Source: Zasmidium citrigriseum (Eukaryota > Ascomycota > Dothideomycetes > Mycosphaerellales > Mycosphaerellaceae). From it: a stretch of DNA of 64,000 nucleotides. The position numbers were made by a program, and so were the translations under genes. Shown piece by piece: positions 52,707-63,700 of this stretch. Position 1 is the first letter of the stretch, and each line of letters begins with the position of its first letter. Location: contig NHNW01000039.1 of assembly GCA_002786025.1 (NCBI GenBank), positions 248,001-312,000 on the forward strand, in the 5' to 3' direction. The notes beneath the pieces are model-generated. The model searched no databases, was not told the origin of the DNA, and worked only from the letters and a program-made list of their open reading frames with translations.

Positions 52707-53876
52707 TCACTCCACTCGCTTCTGAATCTTCGGCTCTCGAATGTTGCCGCGTACCCAGTCTGGCACAAAAGCTTTCAATCCCAGTTCCTTCCCCTCGGAG
52801 CTTTGTACTAGGAACTTGTCTTCGGGTTTGTATGCACTCGGCTCGCCAGAGATCTTGAGATCAGTCATTTGCTCAAGCCTGCACATTCCCAGTCCAATGT
52901 TGCCGATGCCAGTTAGGAATTTGCCAGTGCTGCGTTTTCTCTTGTCGTCACGACGGATATCAACTGCCTCCAAGCTGGCTGCATCGACGCTCGAGGATGG
53001 TTGGTATTCCAAGTTTTCGGGTGTCTCCTTGGCCTGATCATACAAGATCACTGGTAGTATGCGTCTTCTTACGACTCCCGTGTGGTGGGTGCGGATCGTC
53101 AATTCCTGCCCAACATAGCATCCTTTCTTGAAGTCGATACCACCCATGATATCAATGTTGCTATTCATGGGCAGACAGTCGTCCCTGGGCATCTCTTTCT
53201 GTCCTTCTGCCACCCCTCTTAAGTATCGTCGAATGGTGTATGCGGATAACGGCGCCTCTTCAACGCCTTCCAAGGCTGCTGCTACTTCTGAGTCCGAAAG
53301 CACCAGTCTCTGTCCCATTCCAGGTGCCCGGCAATCCGTCAATGTCAACGTCCCGTCGTCGTTTGCGGTATTTTGCGACTGGCCGTGTGCTGTCCATCTT
53401 TCGCCCTCTTTCCACAAGCTCCAGACGTTCAACTCGCCATCTTCCACCAGGCGTAATTTGAACTTCGATCGCAGCTTGTGTCTCTTTAAATGCTTCAGCA
53501 AAAGCTCTGCTTGATCTGCATCCACTTCCACCAGATATCCAGGTTCTTCTGCCCCACCTCCCTGTTGCTTGTGCCAATTTGAGCCCTGAGTCGGATAGAT
53601 GAACGAGTCGTGCAGCACTTTCCCTTGTGCTGTTAGGAAGGCTGCATAGAATCCAGTCGTCGATTCAGGGCGAACGTTGTTCGTGATGATCCCTTGCATG
53701 AACTTGGGCGTTTCATGTCCAATCAGAGAGATGAGGCGGCGGTTGGTCAGTCTGGCAGCTCCAGATGGCGGTGGTGGCGGAGGGGCCTGAGAGGCCTCAG
53801 TGCTGTACAGGCGTTGACGTTGCCTCAGCAAGCATCGTGCACATACATATGGTGCACTCGAGGATCGTGAGAACAT
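52707..53876 (-). CDS. iba57: Iron-sulfur cluster assembly factor Iba57 (Caf17)
   Basis: Iba57 is a mitochondrial folate-binding-fold protein needed, with Isa1 and Isa2, to make [4Fe-4S] clusters. The intronless gene encodes 389 residues. The N-terminus is a likely mitochondrial targeting signal (MFSRSSSAPYVCARCLLRQRQRLYST), followed by a Pro-rich linker. The GcvT-like domain starts near LTNRRLISLIGHETPKF. The signature KGCYVGQELT, which holds the conserved Cys, lies near residue 247, after MNSNIDIMGGIDF. The C-terminal part contains RILPVILYD. This is typical for the family in length and motifs. It converges with the SDR gene. Confidence 0.93.
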   Translation of the reverse strand: MFSRSSSAPYVCARCLLRQRQRLYSTEASQAPPPPPPSGAARLTNRRLISLIGHETPKFMQGIITNNVRPESTTGFYAAFLTAQGKVLHDSFIYPTQGSNWHKQQGGGAEEPGYLVEVDADQAELLLKHLKRHKLRSKFKLRLVEDGELNVWSLWKEGERWTAHGQSQNTANDDGTLTLTDCRAPGMGQRLVLSDSEVAAALEGVEEAPLSAYTIRRYLRGVAEGQKEMPRDDCLPMNSNIDIMGGIDFKKGCYVGQELTIRTHHTGVVRRRILPVILYDQAKETPENLEYQPSSSVDAASLEAVDIRRDDKRKRSTGKFLTGIGNIGLGMCRLEQMTDLKISGEPSAYKPEDKFLVQSSEGKELGLKAFVPDWVRGNIREPKIQKRVE

Positions 53877-54098
53877 GTCTTGAAGGTGTTGACGTGGATG
53901 TAACTTTCTAGAAGTTTGAAGCTCTCGACTGCAAGATGATGGACCGAGGCTTTAGTCAGCGGATTTGCCTGTCGAGATATTTGAAGAAGACGAAGAACGA
54001 TGGACAGGGTTGGTGAAGATAAATTCAAAAGTGATCATGCTACTCTGGGTATCATTCAGACAAGTCCTCCAACTCCTCGCTATAAAATACAGACAAGA

Positions 54099-55259
54099 TC
54101 AAGAGCTCTGCAGCGCCTCTTTGGCCTCTGCTTCCTCTTCCTCCTTTCTTAGCTTCTCGGCCAGACGTTTCCTCTCTGCATTCTTCAATCGCATCATGGT
54201 CACCTCGTCAGAGGTAGGCGTATTGAGATTGCTAGTGGCTGCTTTGGGAGTGCCCTTGAAGCTGCCAAACGAGGGCACCTTCTTCAAGCCGCCACCGTTG
54301 CCAAAGTCCATATTCTTGATTCTCTCCGTGGCTGGCGTGACAGGCCCTTTCGACGGCGTTTCTGGCATTGGCTTGGCTTTGGGTTTCGGAATGCAGTCTG
54401 GCTCTTTCCCACTTAGCCAGTCGACATTCTCAAACATCGTCCATTGAGGTGAATTGACATCGTTCGATTTCTCGGCCTTGGCCAGTCCTGGAAAGTCCGA
54501 CACGGCGGCATGCGCGCCGACAATGCTCTCGAAAACGATGACTGCAGTGACATAGTCTCTGCGATGCTTCTCCCCTTCGATCTTGATCTTCTTATTTTTA
54601 GAGTGAAGGTCTTGAATCTTACCAAACCGGCTGAACCTCGATCTGAGCTCGTTCTCGTCCAGATTTGTTGTGTCGGCTGGGTATCGCAGTTTGATGGTCC
54701 GATCGGTTTCCTCTACACCCTGGCTCTTCACGGGTTCTGCCTCTGCTGAATCCTCAACAGCACCTCCATTAAGTTCCTTTTGCTCGCGTTCCCATTCTTC
54801 TTGTGCCTCTTTGCGGAGCTGCTCCTCTCTTTCCTTCCGCCTTCTTGCGCCGTCGGCAGCTAACCGCTTCAGCTCCTGTTGGAAAGCCTCTTCTTCCTGG
54901 AACTCGTCGCGCTTTCGCTTGATGCCTGCACTCTCCCTCCTCTCCAAGTCCTCCTTCAGCTGTCTCCTGCGATCTGAATAGGCCGCTTCCCGCTGCTTCT
55001 TCTCCTCTCGTGCGCGGCGGGCGTTGTCATAAAGCTGGCGGACATTCGAATCGAGTAAGACATCGTATGCGATTTGGAGCAGGTGAAATTTGTCGAGTGC
55101 TTCCTGGTTTGCGCCGACTTTGTCCGGATGATACTTTAGAGCGGTTTTGCGGTATCCTCGTCGAATTTCCGATTCATTTGCCGCCGGCGACACATCCAGC
55201 AGCTCGTAGAAGTCGTGTGAGCTATTAAGCGCATGGTCCTTGAGGTCGCCGTCCGCCAT
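54099..55259 (-). CDS. cwc23: DnaJ-RRM protein, Cwc23/DNAJC17-like
   Basis: This 386-residue J-domain protein has an RRM, the layout of DNAJC17 and fission-yeast Cwf23, which act in the spliceosome. The J domain is at about 14-80 (DFYELLDVSPAANESEIRRGYRK), with the HPD motif at residues 44-46 (LKYHPDKVG). A long Glu/Arg/Lys coiled coil follows (about 80-170). An RRM-like domain (about 185-265) starts DRTIKLRYPADTTNLDENELRSRFSRFGKI. The C-terminus is Pro/Ser/Gly-rich with a basic helix (RLKNAERKRLAEKLRKEEEE). The first true ATG is at 55259; further upstream only a TTG is seen. Identification of the yeast orthologue is moderate. The gene diverges from dcp2. Confidence 0.8.
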   Translation of the reverse strand: MADGDLKDHALNSSHDFYELLDVSPAANESEIRRGYRKTALKYHPDKVGANQEALDKFHLLQIAYDVLLDSNVRQLYDNARRAREEKKQREAAYSDRRRQLKEDLERRESAGIKRKRDEFQEEEAFQQELKRLAADGARRRKEREEQLRKEAQEEWEREQKELNGGAVEDSAEAEPVKSQGVEETDRTIKLRYPADTTNLDENELRSRFSRFGKIQDLHSKNKKIKIEGEKHRRDYVTAVIVFESIVGAHAAVSDFPGLAKAEKSNDVNSPQWTMFENVDWLSGKEPDCIPKPKAKPMPETPSKGPVTPATERIKNMDFGNGGGLKKVPSFGSFKGTPKAATSNLNTPTSDEVTMMRLKNAERKRLAEKLRKEEEEAEAKEALQSS

Positions 55260-55643
55260 AGTGCGTAGACATGTGCAGACGTAGTGGCGACGAGGGAAGA
55301 AAGTTGATTGAAATTGGTTAAGCAATTCAAGGGCGAGTCATGCAGCTCGAAGTGAGTCGCAGTGTGAGGTCATGCTCTCTGTTGTTCCTTCACTCGCCCG
55401 GCTCTCACAAGCAAATCGATCACCGACAACAACACAAACACAGAGACGCGCATTTCACAGCGATCAACATTCATTGCTACCGGCACACTCGCATTCTTCC
55501 GCCCGTCTCTTCTTCTGCTGCTGAAGTAGACGCTCACTTGCGGCGCTCTGCTCCTTGCAGTAGCCCCAACCACCGCCGCACTCGTCGCCGCCCATCCGCA
55601 ATGCACCCTCGCTGCAACGTCCGCACACACGACACGGGGCAGT
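55260..55643. other. Divergent promoter region, DnaJ gene and dcp2
   Basis: These 384 bases carry both 5' leaders. No gene is seen. Confidence 0.4.
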
Positions 55644-58600
55644 ATGGCAGACGCCGCAGATTCTCCCTTTGCCCGCATGACCTTAGATGACTGTCTCGAC
55701 GACCTCACCGTCCGATTCCTCCTTAACCTCCCGCCGAGCGAGCTCAGCAGCATACCGCGCCTGTGCTTCCAGGTCGAAGAGGCACAATGGTTCTACGAAG
55801 ACTTCATCCGTCCGCTGAACCCATCCCTCCCGAGCCTGGGCCTGCGCGATTTCCTTCTGGTTCTCTTTAAACACTGTCCGCTGCTCAGCGGGTTTGATGC
55901 TACGCAGCATGTCGCCGCGTACGAGCAATTCTTGGAGTACAAGACCCGTGTCCCGGTGAGAGGGGCCATCTTGATGAACCAGGATATGGACAAGGTCCTG
56001 TTGGTGCGTGGCTGGAAGAAAGGTTCTAGGTGGAGCTTTCCGAGAGGCAAGATCAACAAGGACGAGCCCGACCTGGAGTGTGCCATGCGAGAAGTCTACG
56101 AGGAAACTGGCTTCGATATCAAGGGCGCTGGTCTGGTGGAGACCAACGAGCAAGGAGGACAGGTCAAGTCAATAGACGTCATCATGCGTGAGCAACATAT
56201 GAAGCTGTTCGTGTTCCGGGGCGTGGCTTTGGATACCTACTTCGAGCCCAAGACGCGGAAGGAGATCAGCAAAATCCAGTGGTATAACGTCAAAGATCTA
56301 CCGGGGTTCAAGAAGCAAAAGGGCGTGGCCGGACAAGGGCAGGGAGAGGCTGCGGCGACCAAGTTCTACATGGTTGCCCCATTCTTGGGGCAGTTGAAGA
56401 AATGGATCAGCCAACAGAGGAGACATGATTCAACGGCATCGCAAGCTCATCACGGAAGGAGTATTTCCGCCGCGAATAACGGCTTCTCTACGGGTATTAC
56501 TGAGGATGAGGGTGACACAGAGGCCGATACTGGAGTTGACGAGCCACCGCGATACGTTGACCAGTCCGCGGATGAATTGAAGCGGATGCTTTCGATTGGT
56601 GGCCCTGCTCTGCCACCAAAGGCCATGCAAGAAGCCCAACAGGCAGATGGGGGCCAAGCAAGCAACCTTCTCGCAATGCTCAAAGGCAGTCAACATGTGG
56701 CCAGCGGTTCTATTCCTCATACGCCCTTCGAACAGATCGATCCATCCTTCCCACCCAAAGAGCCGGAAACGCCTCATCCCCGTCATCCTCGCGACCCGTC
56801 GGTGGGCTTTCAGCAGGCTGTCCCTCAATTCCCGTACTCGCCGCAGCACTTGCAGCATCAGCAGCAAGCTCAACGGAACTACTCTATGCCAGCGCAAGGA
56901 ATACCCAGACCGACCTCAGGCCACTTTCAACATCCTCAGCAGCCCTCTCTTGGAGGTCTACCGCCTCATATGCAGCAGCCATTTGCGCAAGCCCAGCATA
57001 GGCAACATAGCTTGCCACACTTTTCTCAGGGCCAGCCGCCGATGGGTCCACCTTTCAACCAGAACGCACAGCCTCAGAATCAATTTCCTGGAGCGCAGAA
57101 TGGCAGGCCACAGTCACAAGGACCAATGCAACCGCCATTTGCAAATATGCCACAGTTTGCGGGTCCAACGCTGCCCCTGGCCAGCCCCATGCACCCTCTT
57201 GCAGAGTCTTCGCAACCTAAGGGCTTTCCATTCGAGCAGATGTTGCAGGGTGGTCAAAAGCCAATTGGTAGTGACACACTGATGCCAGAGGCTTCGAAGT
57301 TGCCTGCACCTAAACTTAACGCACACTCCGCTAAGTTACTCGATGCGTTCAAGAGCTCGACGGCTACTTCGAAGCCTGCATCTGCCGCACCGCGCACTGC
57401 AAGCTCAAGCGGTCAACGAGCTGGCAGCCAGCAACAGGCCGCACTGCTTGATCTTTTCAAGAAGTCACCGACGCCTGCAACGCCAGACGGACCTGCTCCA
57501 ACATCGCCCACCTTGACAGATGCCACAGAGAAGGCTATACCTCCACAAGCCATTGGAAGGAGACCCACTCTGAACGAGATTACTCGCACGTTGCCGTTGA
57601 ATCCCAAAGCAAAGACGCCAGCCTCTCCCGCTTCATCGACCCATACTGTGCGTCCTCACCAACCTAAGGAGGCCGTGCAGCCTGTACAGCCAAATCTGCC
57701 ACCCCAACTGATGACCCATACACGAACGCAACCTCCACCGACCATGCAGGCTCCAGTGCCTCATGATATGAACACGGAGAGACCCAAGTCTCGAGGACAG
57801 CTCTACGATCCTGCGAAGCCTCAGAAGTTTGTTCGCGCAGCATCACAGACGCGAAACGAGGAACCGACTGAAGCAAAGCCGCCGGTAGCCATACTTCAGA
57901 AACCAAAGTCGAGGCAGGCTTCTCGTTCTCCGAGTGCCTCAAAAGCGAAGTCGAGGCCGCCACCTACCGAAAGTGGACCGCCAGCTCCGCAGATTAGCAT
58001 TCTCCAAAGACCAAGTTCATCTATGGGCAAGGCACCAAGATCACCAGTGCCTCAGAGTCCTCTGCGACACGAGTCGACCAAGGCAACGTTTCAGCCTCAG
58101 GTACTTAAGAGACCAAGCGCGGGAGACGAGAATGCGACGAGCCCGAAACAAGCAGATACGATGGCTGCTCCCGGTGACGATAAGAGGAATCACTTGCTCT
58201 CTCTGTTCGGGAAATCGGCTGGTTCAGCTTCAGGACAGAGCGGATTCAACCCTGCTTCAAGCGCACCAGTAGCATCACCAAGTCCAGCCCCAGGCGACGG
58301 ACAAAAGAACGCTCTTCTAGGGCTTTTCAATGGGACGCCACCGCCGCCAATAACGGCAAAGACTCCAGAACCGCCAGCTGCTCCACAGCTTCTGCCCGAA
58401 CGAAAACCATCAAGCCAGGGTCAAAAGCCGAACGGCAGTCAACACTCTTCACAGCAGGTCTTGCTCAATCTGTTCAACAAGCAAAGCTCGAGCGGTGCGG
58501 ATAGTCCTGGCACACCGATCTCTCCGTTCACTCTTGGGACGCCAGCGACCAGAGATCCACCTCTGATTAAGCAACAGCTTCCGTTGTTCTCACAGGCTTC

Positions 58601-58769
58601 CGAGCCACGATCCAGGCTGGGAAGTATTGTGACACTTGATAGCAATGGGACAGGCAGTGGTCAGCAGACACCTACGAGCGCAACACCGACCGAGCAGACT
58701 AAGGGCTTCCTGCTGGATTACCTCAATGGCGTAGTCCAGAAGGAAGGTCACCGGGGTGCTAAGAGATGA
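55644..58769 (+). CDS. dcp2: mRNA decapping enzyme Dcp2
   Basis: Dcp2 removes the 5' cap from mRNA in P-bodies. The intronless gene encodes 1041 residues. The N-terminal regulatory domain (about 10-95; LDDLTVRFLLNLPPSELSS) is followed by the Nudix domain. The Nudix box (GX5EX7REX2EEXG) runs G135 to G156: RGKINKDEPDLECAMREVYEE, with Glu141, Arg149, Glu150, Glu153 and Glu154. Box B (about 245) follows. The remaining ~700 residues are Pro/Gln/Ser-rich and disordered. They contain repeated leucine-rich motifs (LLSLFGKSAG, ALLGLFNGTP, VLLNLFNKQ, ALLDLFKKSP) that in fission yeast Dcp2 bind Edc3. At least four such motifs are visible. Start context is AGTATGGC. Confidence 0.95.
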   Translation: MADAADSPFARMTLDDCLDDLTVRFLLNLPPSELSSIPRLCFQVEEAQWFYEDFIRPLNPSLPSLGLRDFLLVLFKHCPLLSGFDATQHVAAYEQFLEYKTRVPVRGAILMNQDMDKVLLVRGWKKGSRWSFPRGKINKDEPDLECAMREVYEETGFDIKGAGLVETNEQGGQVKSIDVIMREQHMKLFVFRGVALDTYFEPKTRKEISKIQWYNVKDLPGFKKQKGVAGQGQGEAAATKFYMVAPFLGQLKKWISQQRRHDSTASQAHHGRSISAANNGFSTGITEDEGDTEADTGVDEPPRYVDQSADELKRMLSIGGPALPPKAMQEAQQADGGQASNLLAMLKGSQHVASGSIPHTPFEQIDPSFPPKEPETPHPRHPRDPSVGFQQAVPQFPYSPQHLQHQQQAQRNYSMPAQGIPRPTSGHFQHPQQPSLGGLPPHMQQPFAQAQHRQHSLPHFSQGQPPMGPPFNQNAQPQNQFPGAQNGRPQSQGPMQPPFANMPQFAGPTLPLASPMHPLAESSQPKGFPFEQMLQGGQKPIGSDTLMPEASKLPAPKLNAHSAKLLDAFKSSTATSKPASAAPRTASSSGQRAGSQQQAALLDLFKKSPTPATPDGPAPTSPTLTDATEKAIPPQAIGRRPTLNEITRTLPLNPKAKTPASPASSTHTVRPHQPKEAVQPVQPNLPPQLMTHTRTQPPPTMQAPVPHDMNTERPKSRGQLYDPAKPQKFVRAASQTRNEEPTEAKPPVAILQKPKSRQASRSPSASKAKSRPPPTESGPPAPQISILQRPSSSMGKAPRSPVPQSPLRHESTKATFQPQVLKRPSAGDENATSPKQADTMAAPGDDKRNHLLSLFGKSAGSASGQSGFNPASSAPVASPSPAPGDGQKNALLGLFNGTPPPPITAKTPEPPAAPQLLPERKPSSQGQKPNGSQHSSQQVLLNLFNKQSSSGADSPGTPISPFTLGTPATRDPPLIKQQLPLFSQASEPRSRLGSIVTLDSNGTGSGQQTPTSATPTEQTKGFLLDYLNGVVQKEGHRGAKR

Positions 58770-58982
58770 TTCAGTCAATGTAGTCATGAGCAGGGAAGGC
58801 ACTCTAGGAATAAGGAATCTTGAAATGACACTATGTTGGCACGAAGCCGGGCAAGGAATGAAGTTCTCAATTTCTTTCAATTTCAGATGCTGACGCTTGG
58901 TACTGTGATCCCTTAATCTGCTATGCTATGCTTCCGTCGAAAATGCATCCACAAATGATAACATCAATATGTTGTCAAGCTC

Positions 58983-60479
58983 TCAGAGATCAACCCAGAA
59001 TCTCTCACGTACCCAGCCGCCCAAGTAGTAGAATGTCAAGGGAGCTGGAGCGATTGCTGTTGCGAGAAATCCGAAGAGACTAATCCCCCATCCATAGCCA
59101 AGCTTGTCGAACAGCGTGGGAGCGAACAGGGGCACAATGCCACCCACAACACTTCTGAACACAGCGCCGGCGGCGATAGCGGACGCAGCGTACTTCTCAA
59201 AGCAATCGATGTAGTAGTTCGTCGTCGAGTTCAAAATGATCACTTGTCCAATACCGTAGAAGAACGTTGCAATGATGGAGACATACCATTCCCTATGGTA
59301 GGCGACACTCCAAGCGAACCAGAAGAGAGATATGGGGATTAGGACGGAGCCTATGTTGGCGAGGGGAAGGCGGTATTCAGGGCATCCTTTGCCGTTATTG
59401 CGTTCCGTAAGTTTATTATAGACCGTATCGATTCGCGGGACGAGGAACCAGACGCAGGCGAGGAAGCCGAGGCCTGGGCCTAGATACAGCAGACCGACTT
59501 GTTCTGTGTTGAAGCCATATTCGCCTTGGTAGATCGGCTGCATGTTGGTGTAGATCGAGTAAGTCGTTGCGAAGAGAATGGCTTGATAGGTCGACATCGT
59601 GAGGACGATAGGCTGGATGAGAATCCTCAGCGGTCGAGTCAGGGAGTAGCGCAGTTTTATGTGCAAAGGTCGTTCGTCTTCGTTCTCGAGCTTGAATTTG
59701 TGGGAGGTGTTGTGTTCGCGTTCGAGTTGCGTGCGGCGTTTGGCGAGGATTACGGGGGCGAAGGTCTCTTTGAGGAGGAAGTAGGCACAGATCGTGTTGA
59801 AGGCGCAGACGAAGGTTAAGACCCAGAAAATCCAGCGCCAGTTTAGGCGTTGGACGATTAGACCGCCGAAGAGAGGGCCTAGGGTTGGGCCCATCAAAGG
59901 ACCTAGCAGGTACCAACCGAATATTCCGGCTCTGCTCCCTGGCTCGAACATGTCTGAGAGACTGCCTCCGCCATTGGCAACGCCGACAGATCCAAAGAAG
60001 CCGGAAAGTGTTCTCATGGCGATGAGGGTGCCGATATTGGGGCTCAGAGCAGATGGGATTTGCAACAGCGTAAACACCGAGAAGCAAATCAGATACATCG
60101 GCCTTCGTCCAAAGGTCTCGCTCAATGGAGCAACGATTAGAGGGCCGATGCCAAGCATTATCACAAAGCCAGTCGTGCATCCGATGACAGAGTCTGTGGT
60201 GGTATTAAGACCTTCCGCGATCTGATCGATACCCGGCGTGAACATGGATGATGCCAGCGGTGAGAGAACGGCCATCATGGCGATGACAGCCACGTTCATC
60301 ATCTTCCTCGTGTAGCTCCATTGTCTTGGATTTCCAGAATCGTTCTCGTCGAAAGTGAGGATTTCTCGATTGTCGCCGCCCTCTCCGCCGTCGACGGCCG
60401 CGTTTCGTTCCAGCAATGGCTGCCTCTCGTCGTCGTTCCTCCCCTGTTCATGTGGTCGTTCCCCTGTATCGCCTGCCAT
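58983..60479 (-). CDS. MFS transporter, DHA1 family (12 membrane segments)
   Basis: A 498-residue intronless major facilitator. The hydrophilic acidic N-terminus (about 55 residues) precedes the 12-segment core. Motif A (GPLIVAPLSETFGRRPMYLICF) lies between segments 2 and 3, and RWIFWVLTFVCAF is in segment 6. The long central loop holds REHNTSHKFKLENEDERPLH. It resembles DHA1 exporters of the polyamine/caffeine-resistance type (Tpo, Flr1, Mfs1), which move drugs or fungal toxins. No biosynthetic cluster is nearby, so the substrate is unknown. Start at 60479 (ATGGCAGGCG) is the first in frame. The gene diverges from the Trm3-like gene. Confidence 0.88.
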   Translation of the reverse strand: MAGDTGERPHEQGRNDDERQPLLERNAAVDGGEGGDNREILTFDENDSGNPRQWSYTRKMMNVAVIAMMAVLSPLASSMFTPGIDQIAEGLNTTTDSVIGCTTGFVIMLGIGPLIVAPLSETFGRRPMYLICFSVFTLLQIPSALSPNIGTLIAMRTLSGFFGSVGVANGGGSLSDMFEPGSRAGIFGWYLLGPLMGPTLGPLFGGLIVQRLNWRWIFWVLTFVCAFNTICAYFLLKETFAPVILAKRRTQLEREHNTSHKFKLENEDERPLHIKLRYSLTRPLRILIQPIVLTMSTYQAILFATTYSIYTNMQPIYQGEYGFNTEQVGLLYLGPGLGFLACVWFLVPRIDTVYNKLTERNNGKGCPEYRLPLANIGSVLIPISLFWFAWSVAYHREWYVSIIATFFYGIGQVIILNSTTNYYIDCFEKYAASAIAAGAVFRSVVGGIVPLFAPTLFDKLGYGWGISLFGFLATAIAPAPLTFYYLGGWVRERFWVDL

Positions 60480-60793
60480 CTTCCCGACTTTGCAGCACTT
60501 CCAGCGGGTACAAGAAGGTATAGAAAGTAATGAAAGTTGATGAGAAGACCGGAGAGGTGCTTACTCTTCCTCCATGATGCAGCGCTGAGCTGTAGATTCT
60601 CATCACCGAACGGCGATGACGCGCTCGCGTGAGTGACCGGGGTGTGAACTCTAAATCGGCGCTAAATCGATCTAACGTTCGATCTTGCCGCGAGCCGAGA
60701 CATCTTGCATCGGAAATTTTGGACCTCACCTCAAGTCAACATCACTGGCATCGAAAAATGAATTGACCACTACAGGATCCATGAGGTTGCTCC
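60480..60793. other. Divergent promoter region, MFS gene and Trm3-like gene
   Basis: These 314 bases lie between two start codons. Nothing further is recognised. Confidence 0.4.
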
Positions 60794-63700
60794 ATGAGGC
60801 CACTCTTTCAGTTCCCGATCACAGACCGCATTGCAAAACCTTGGAGATTCCGGACCACCAATATCCGACCTTTCTCGATGACCTCGCTCAGGGGCAGTAC
60901 TGCCCGGCTGCTGCTTGATCGCGTGTCCCAAGATGAACGGGCTCAGGTCGTTCAGCAAGTAGCGAAGTCTTTGACTTCGGCGAGTGGTGTCGCCGATCTC
61001 GGCTTTGCTGCGACTCTGTTGCAGCTGCATCCAGATGAGCATGCAAAGACTACGGTCTTGGCTCATTTGCGAAACTTGATTCAGCGCGGCGACCACACTC
61101 AGGTTGCGGCACTGTACCACGATCAGAATGATCTGAGAGATGATATCTTCTCAGCAGTCGTTGACATTATCTCCGATATTGCAAGACAGCTCAATGCAGC
61201 AGGTCGTAGATGGATCGCAGTACCGATGCCCCCGGCTAACGGAGCCACGGTTGCCAATGGGTCACATGAAGACGCTGAAGACAAACTTGCACAAGCAATT
61301 GAACAGACTCAGAATGCTCTGCGGTTCACGTCTCGAATTATCTCATCACGAGAGGCAGACGTTAATGCGAGAACGCTCTTGGATGCCTGCATGGTTCTCG
61401 TTGGTGCTGCCAACAAGCTACTAAGCGTTGAGGCACAAGAAGTGCTCTATAACTTCACGTCTTCGCCTGCCCTGTCTCGGTGCATCGATCCAGTAGATCT
61501 TTGGGCACGCATACGAAGTCTAGTCAATTCCCCCAACGCTTCCCACAAGACTCCTGGATTCTCCTTGTGGCTACGATGGGCGGTGTCCACCAATGCACCC
61601 AAATCATCCATCATGAACGATGACGAGTATTGGACTCTGCTGATAGAAGGCCTTGGGCGAGGGGATGGAGAAAGACGCAAGGCTGCTCTCCAAATTCTCC
61701 GAGCGTCTGTCCAACTAGCGGTGCAAGACTCTTCAACGACTGCAAGCATCGCAGCAAGGACGGCTGTCGATCAGAGTAAGTCTCCCATCCCCTGCTACAG
61801 CTTCTTGAGAGAGAAGGCTCATTCCCTCGAAGCGTTCTGTGCTGCCGACTTGATCACATAGTAAGTCAGAGGATCGAATGCTAACCAAATCCTAGCGCCA
61901 GCGGCGATACAAACCCAATACGAGCGCTTCTGCACTATCTATGAGACAATCGTCTTCGGCCGCTACTTGAACCAGGTTCAGGAATGTGAGGCTGACTTGG
62001 ACTTTCTGTCGTCTTCACGGTCAGCTGTCAAGCCTATCTGGTTGTATACACTCCTGTCGTCAGCGCTGGACCACAAACTCCAGGAGTCGAACCGCAAGTG
62101 GATCGGAGCCTGGATCATGCGTTCCAACCCACGGACTGATGATATCAGTGGCTACCTAGCGTTCTTCCGGACTGCCTTCCTACCGTGGGTCACCGGAGGT
62201 TCAATGTTCACTTCGACCCTGCGTAGAACGGGCAATGGTATGCGCTGCGAACATGGCGAGTCACTGGCGTCATACATTTGCCATCTGCTTCAGAGCAATC
62301 ATGATATTGCGAGTGGCATAGTCGACTCGATCCTGGACTCGATCATTGGAAGACATGGGAACAACTTTGCATATGCAGTGGTCTATTTGGTCGACGGCAT
62401 TGGCAAAGCATACGACGCTGAAGACGCTTCGATTTTGAAGGACGACCAGCTTGAGAAGCTGGCACGAATAGCGACCTGGGCTGGACTTCCGGAGGTCGCC
62501 CGAGATACCATACTTGCCCGTGCATGGAAGCTATGCTATGACCACGTCCAGAAAGATTCAGAGAGCCAACACAGTGCACTTGTGGTTTCTACCGCCAACG
62601 AATGGAAGAAGCTTAAGGAATGGCTTCGCTCTCTCAAACCAGAGGCATCTGCCCACGTCGATGGAAACATAGCATCTTTGGCACTCGATCCGTCCAAACG
62701 AGAAATTTACGAGCAAAAGGCCATCGACAAATGTGTCAAGTTCGCTGAGGGACTCGAGCAAGAAAACGATCGTTCCAAGCAGCACGAGGACGCGATCGAA
62801 GACATCTTCGGTGATCTGGACTATCTTGAGTATCCAAAGTCTCTTTCAGTCATTTTGCCGACAGTCGTCGCCAACAAAGCACTGATCAAGACAGCATCGG
62901 CTGAGAAGACTGCTGGACTTGCTGATCTCGTTTCAGCAAAGATTGAGGATGTCGTTGGTCTTGCAGAAGTCAGATCATACATGTTCTCGCCATTTGCTTC
63001 GGCCATAAGAGACACGCTCTTGAAAATACCTTCTGCTACCTCAGTCGTGCCCGTTGAGGAGTTCGTCATCCGCCTGTCAGAGAAGCCGCCGTCACCGACT
63101 CCGGATGCTTTGCTCGAGGATGCCACAGTCCCAGTTTTGCAGTCACTGGATCCGGAGTTGTCGAGACTCGGCTATGAATTCTACTTTAGCCCTCGTGAAA
63201 GCAACGGATTTGCCGCTTTACTAGACCTCACTAGTCGTATCGGTAGCATCGATCCTGACCTCAATCGCCGAATCTTCGACCGTCTACTGCAACGATGGGC
63301 AACGCAAAAGATACCTCCACCCACAGTCAGCGTTTGGAAGACTTCACTGCAGCTACAAGTGATGCTTCTCTGCCTCGAGCAGCTGCTACCACACGCATCA
63401 ACATCAGAAATGGCGAAGACGCTGAAAGATCTCCATCACGTTCTAGCTGTTGAACCGTTGCCTACATATCGATACTTGGTGGAATGGATGATCGCTCGGA
63501 TCTACATACACGCCCCTGAGCTGAGGAAGAACATCTTCGACGAACTTGGGACCAAGGACCATCATTCCAATCCGAAGTTCCTGGCTTCGTTGATGAAGCT
63601 CGGAGTGATGATTGCAAAGACTGACGGAACCGACGAAGCTTTCGCCAGAGACCTTGCTGCAGTATTCGTGCCTTTAGCAGCGTCTTCGAAGGTGGTCATC

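Noticed and set aside
59416..60180. 254-codon minus-strand frame overlapping the DHA1 transporter
   Set aside because: It lies in another phase of a clear 12-segment transporter and is His/Arg-rich as expected for a shadow frame.
61776..61895. A 35-base intron at 61861-61895 in the Trm3-like gene
   Set aside because: It would be shorter than any intron here and puts a stop soon after the splice; the 120-base intron from 61776 keeps the frame open to the window edge.
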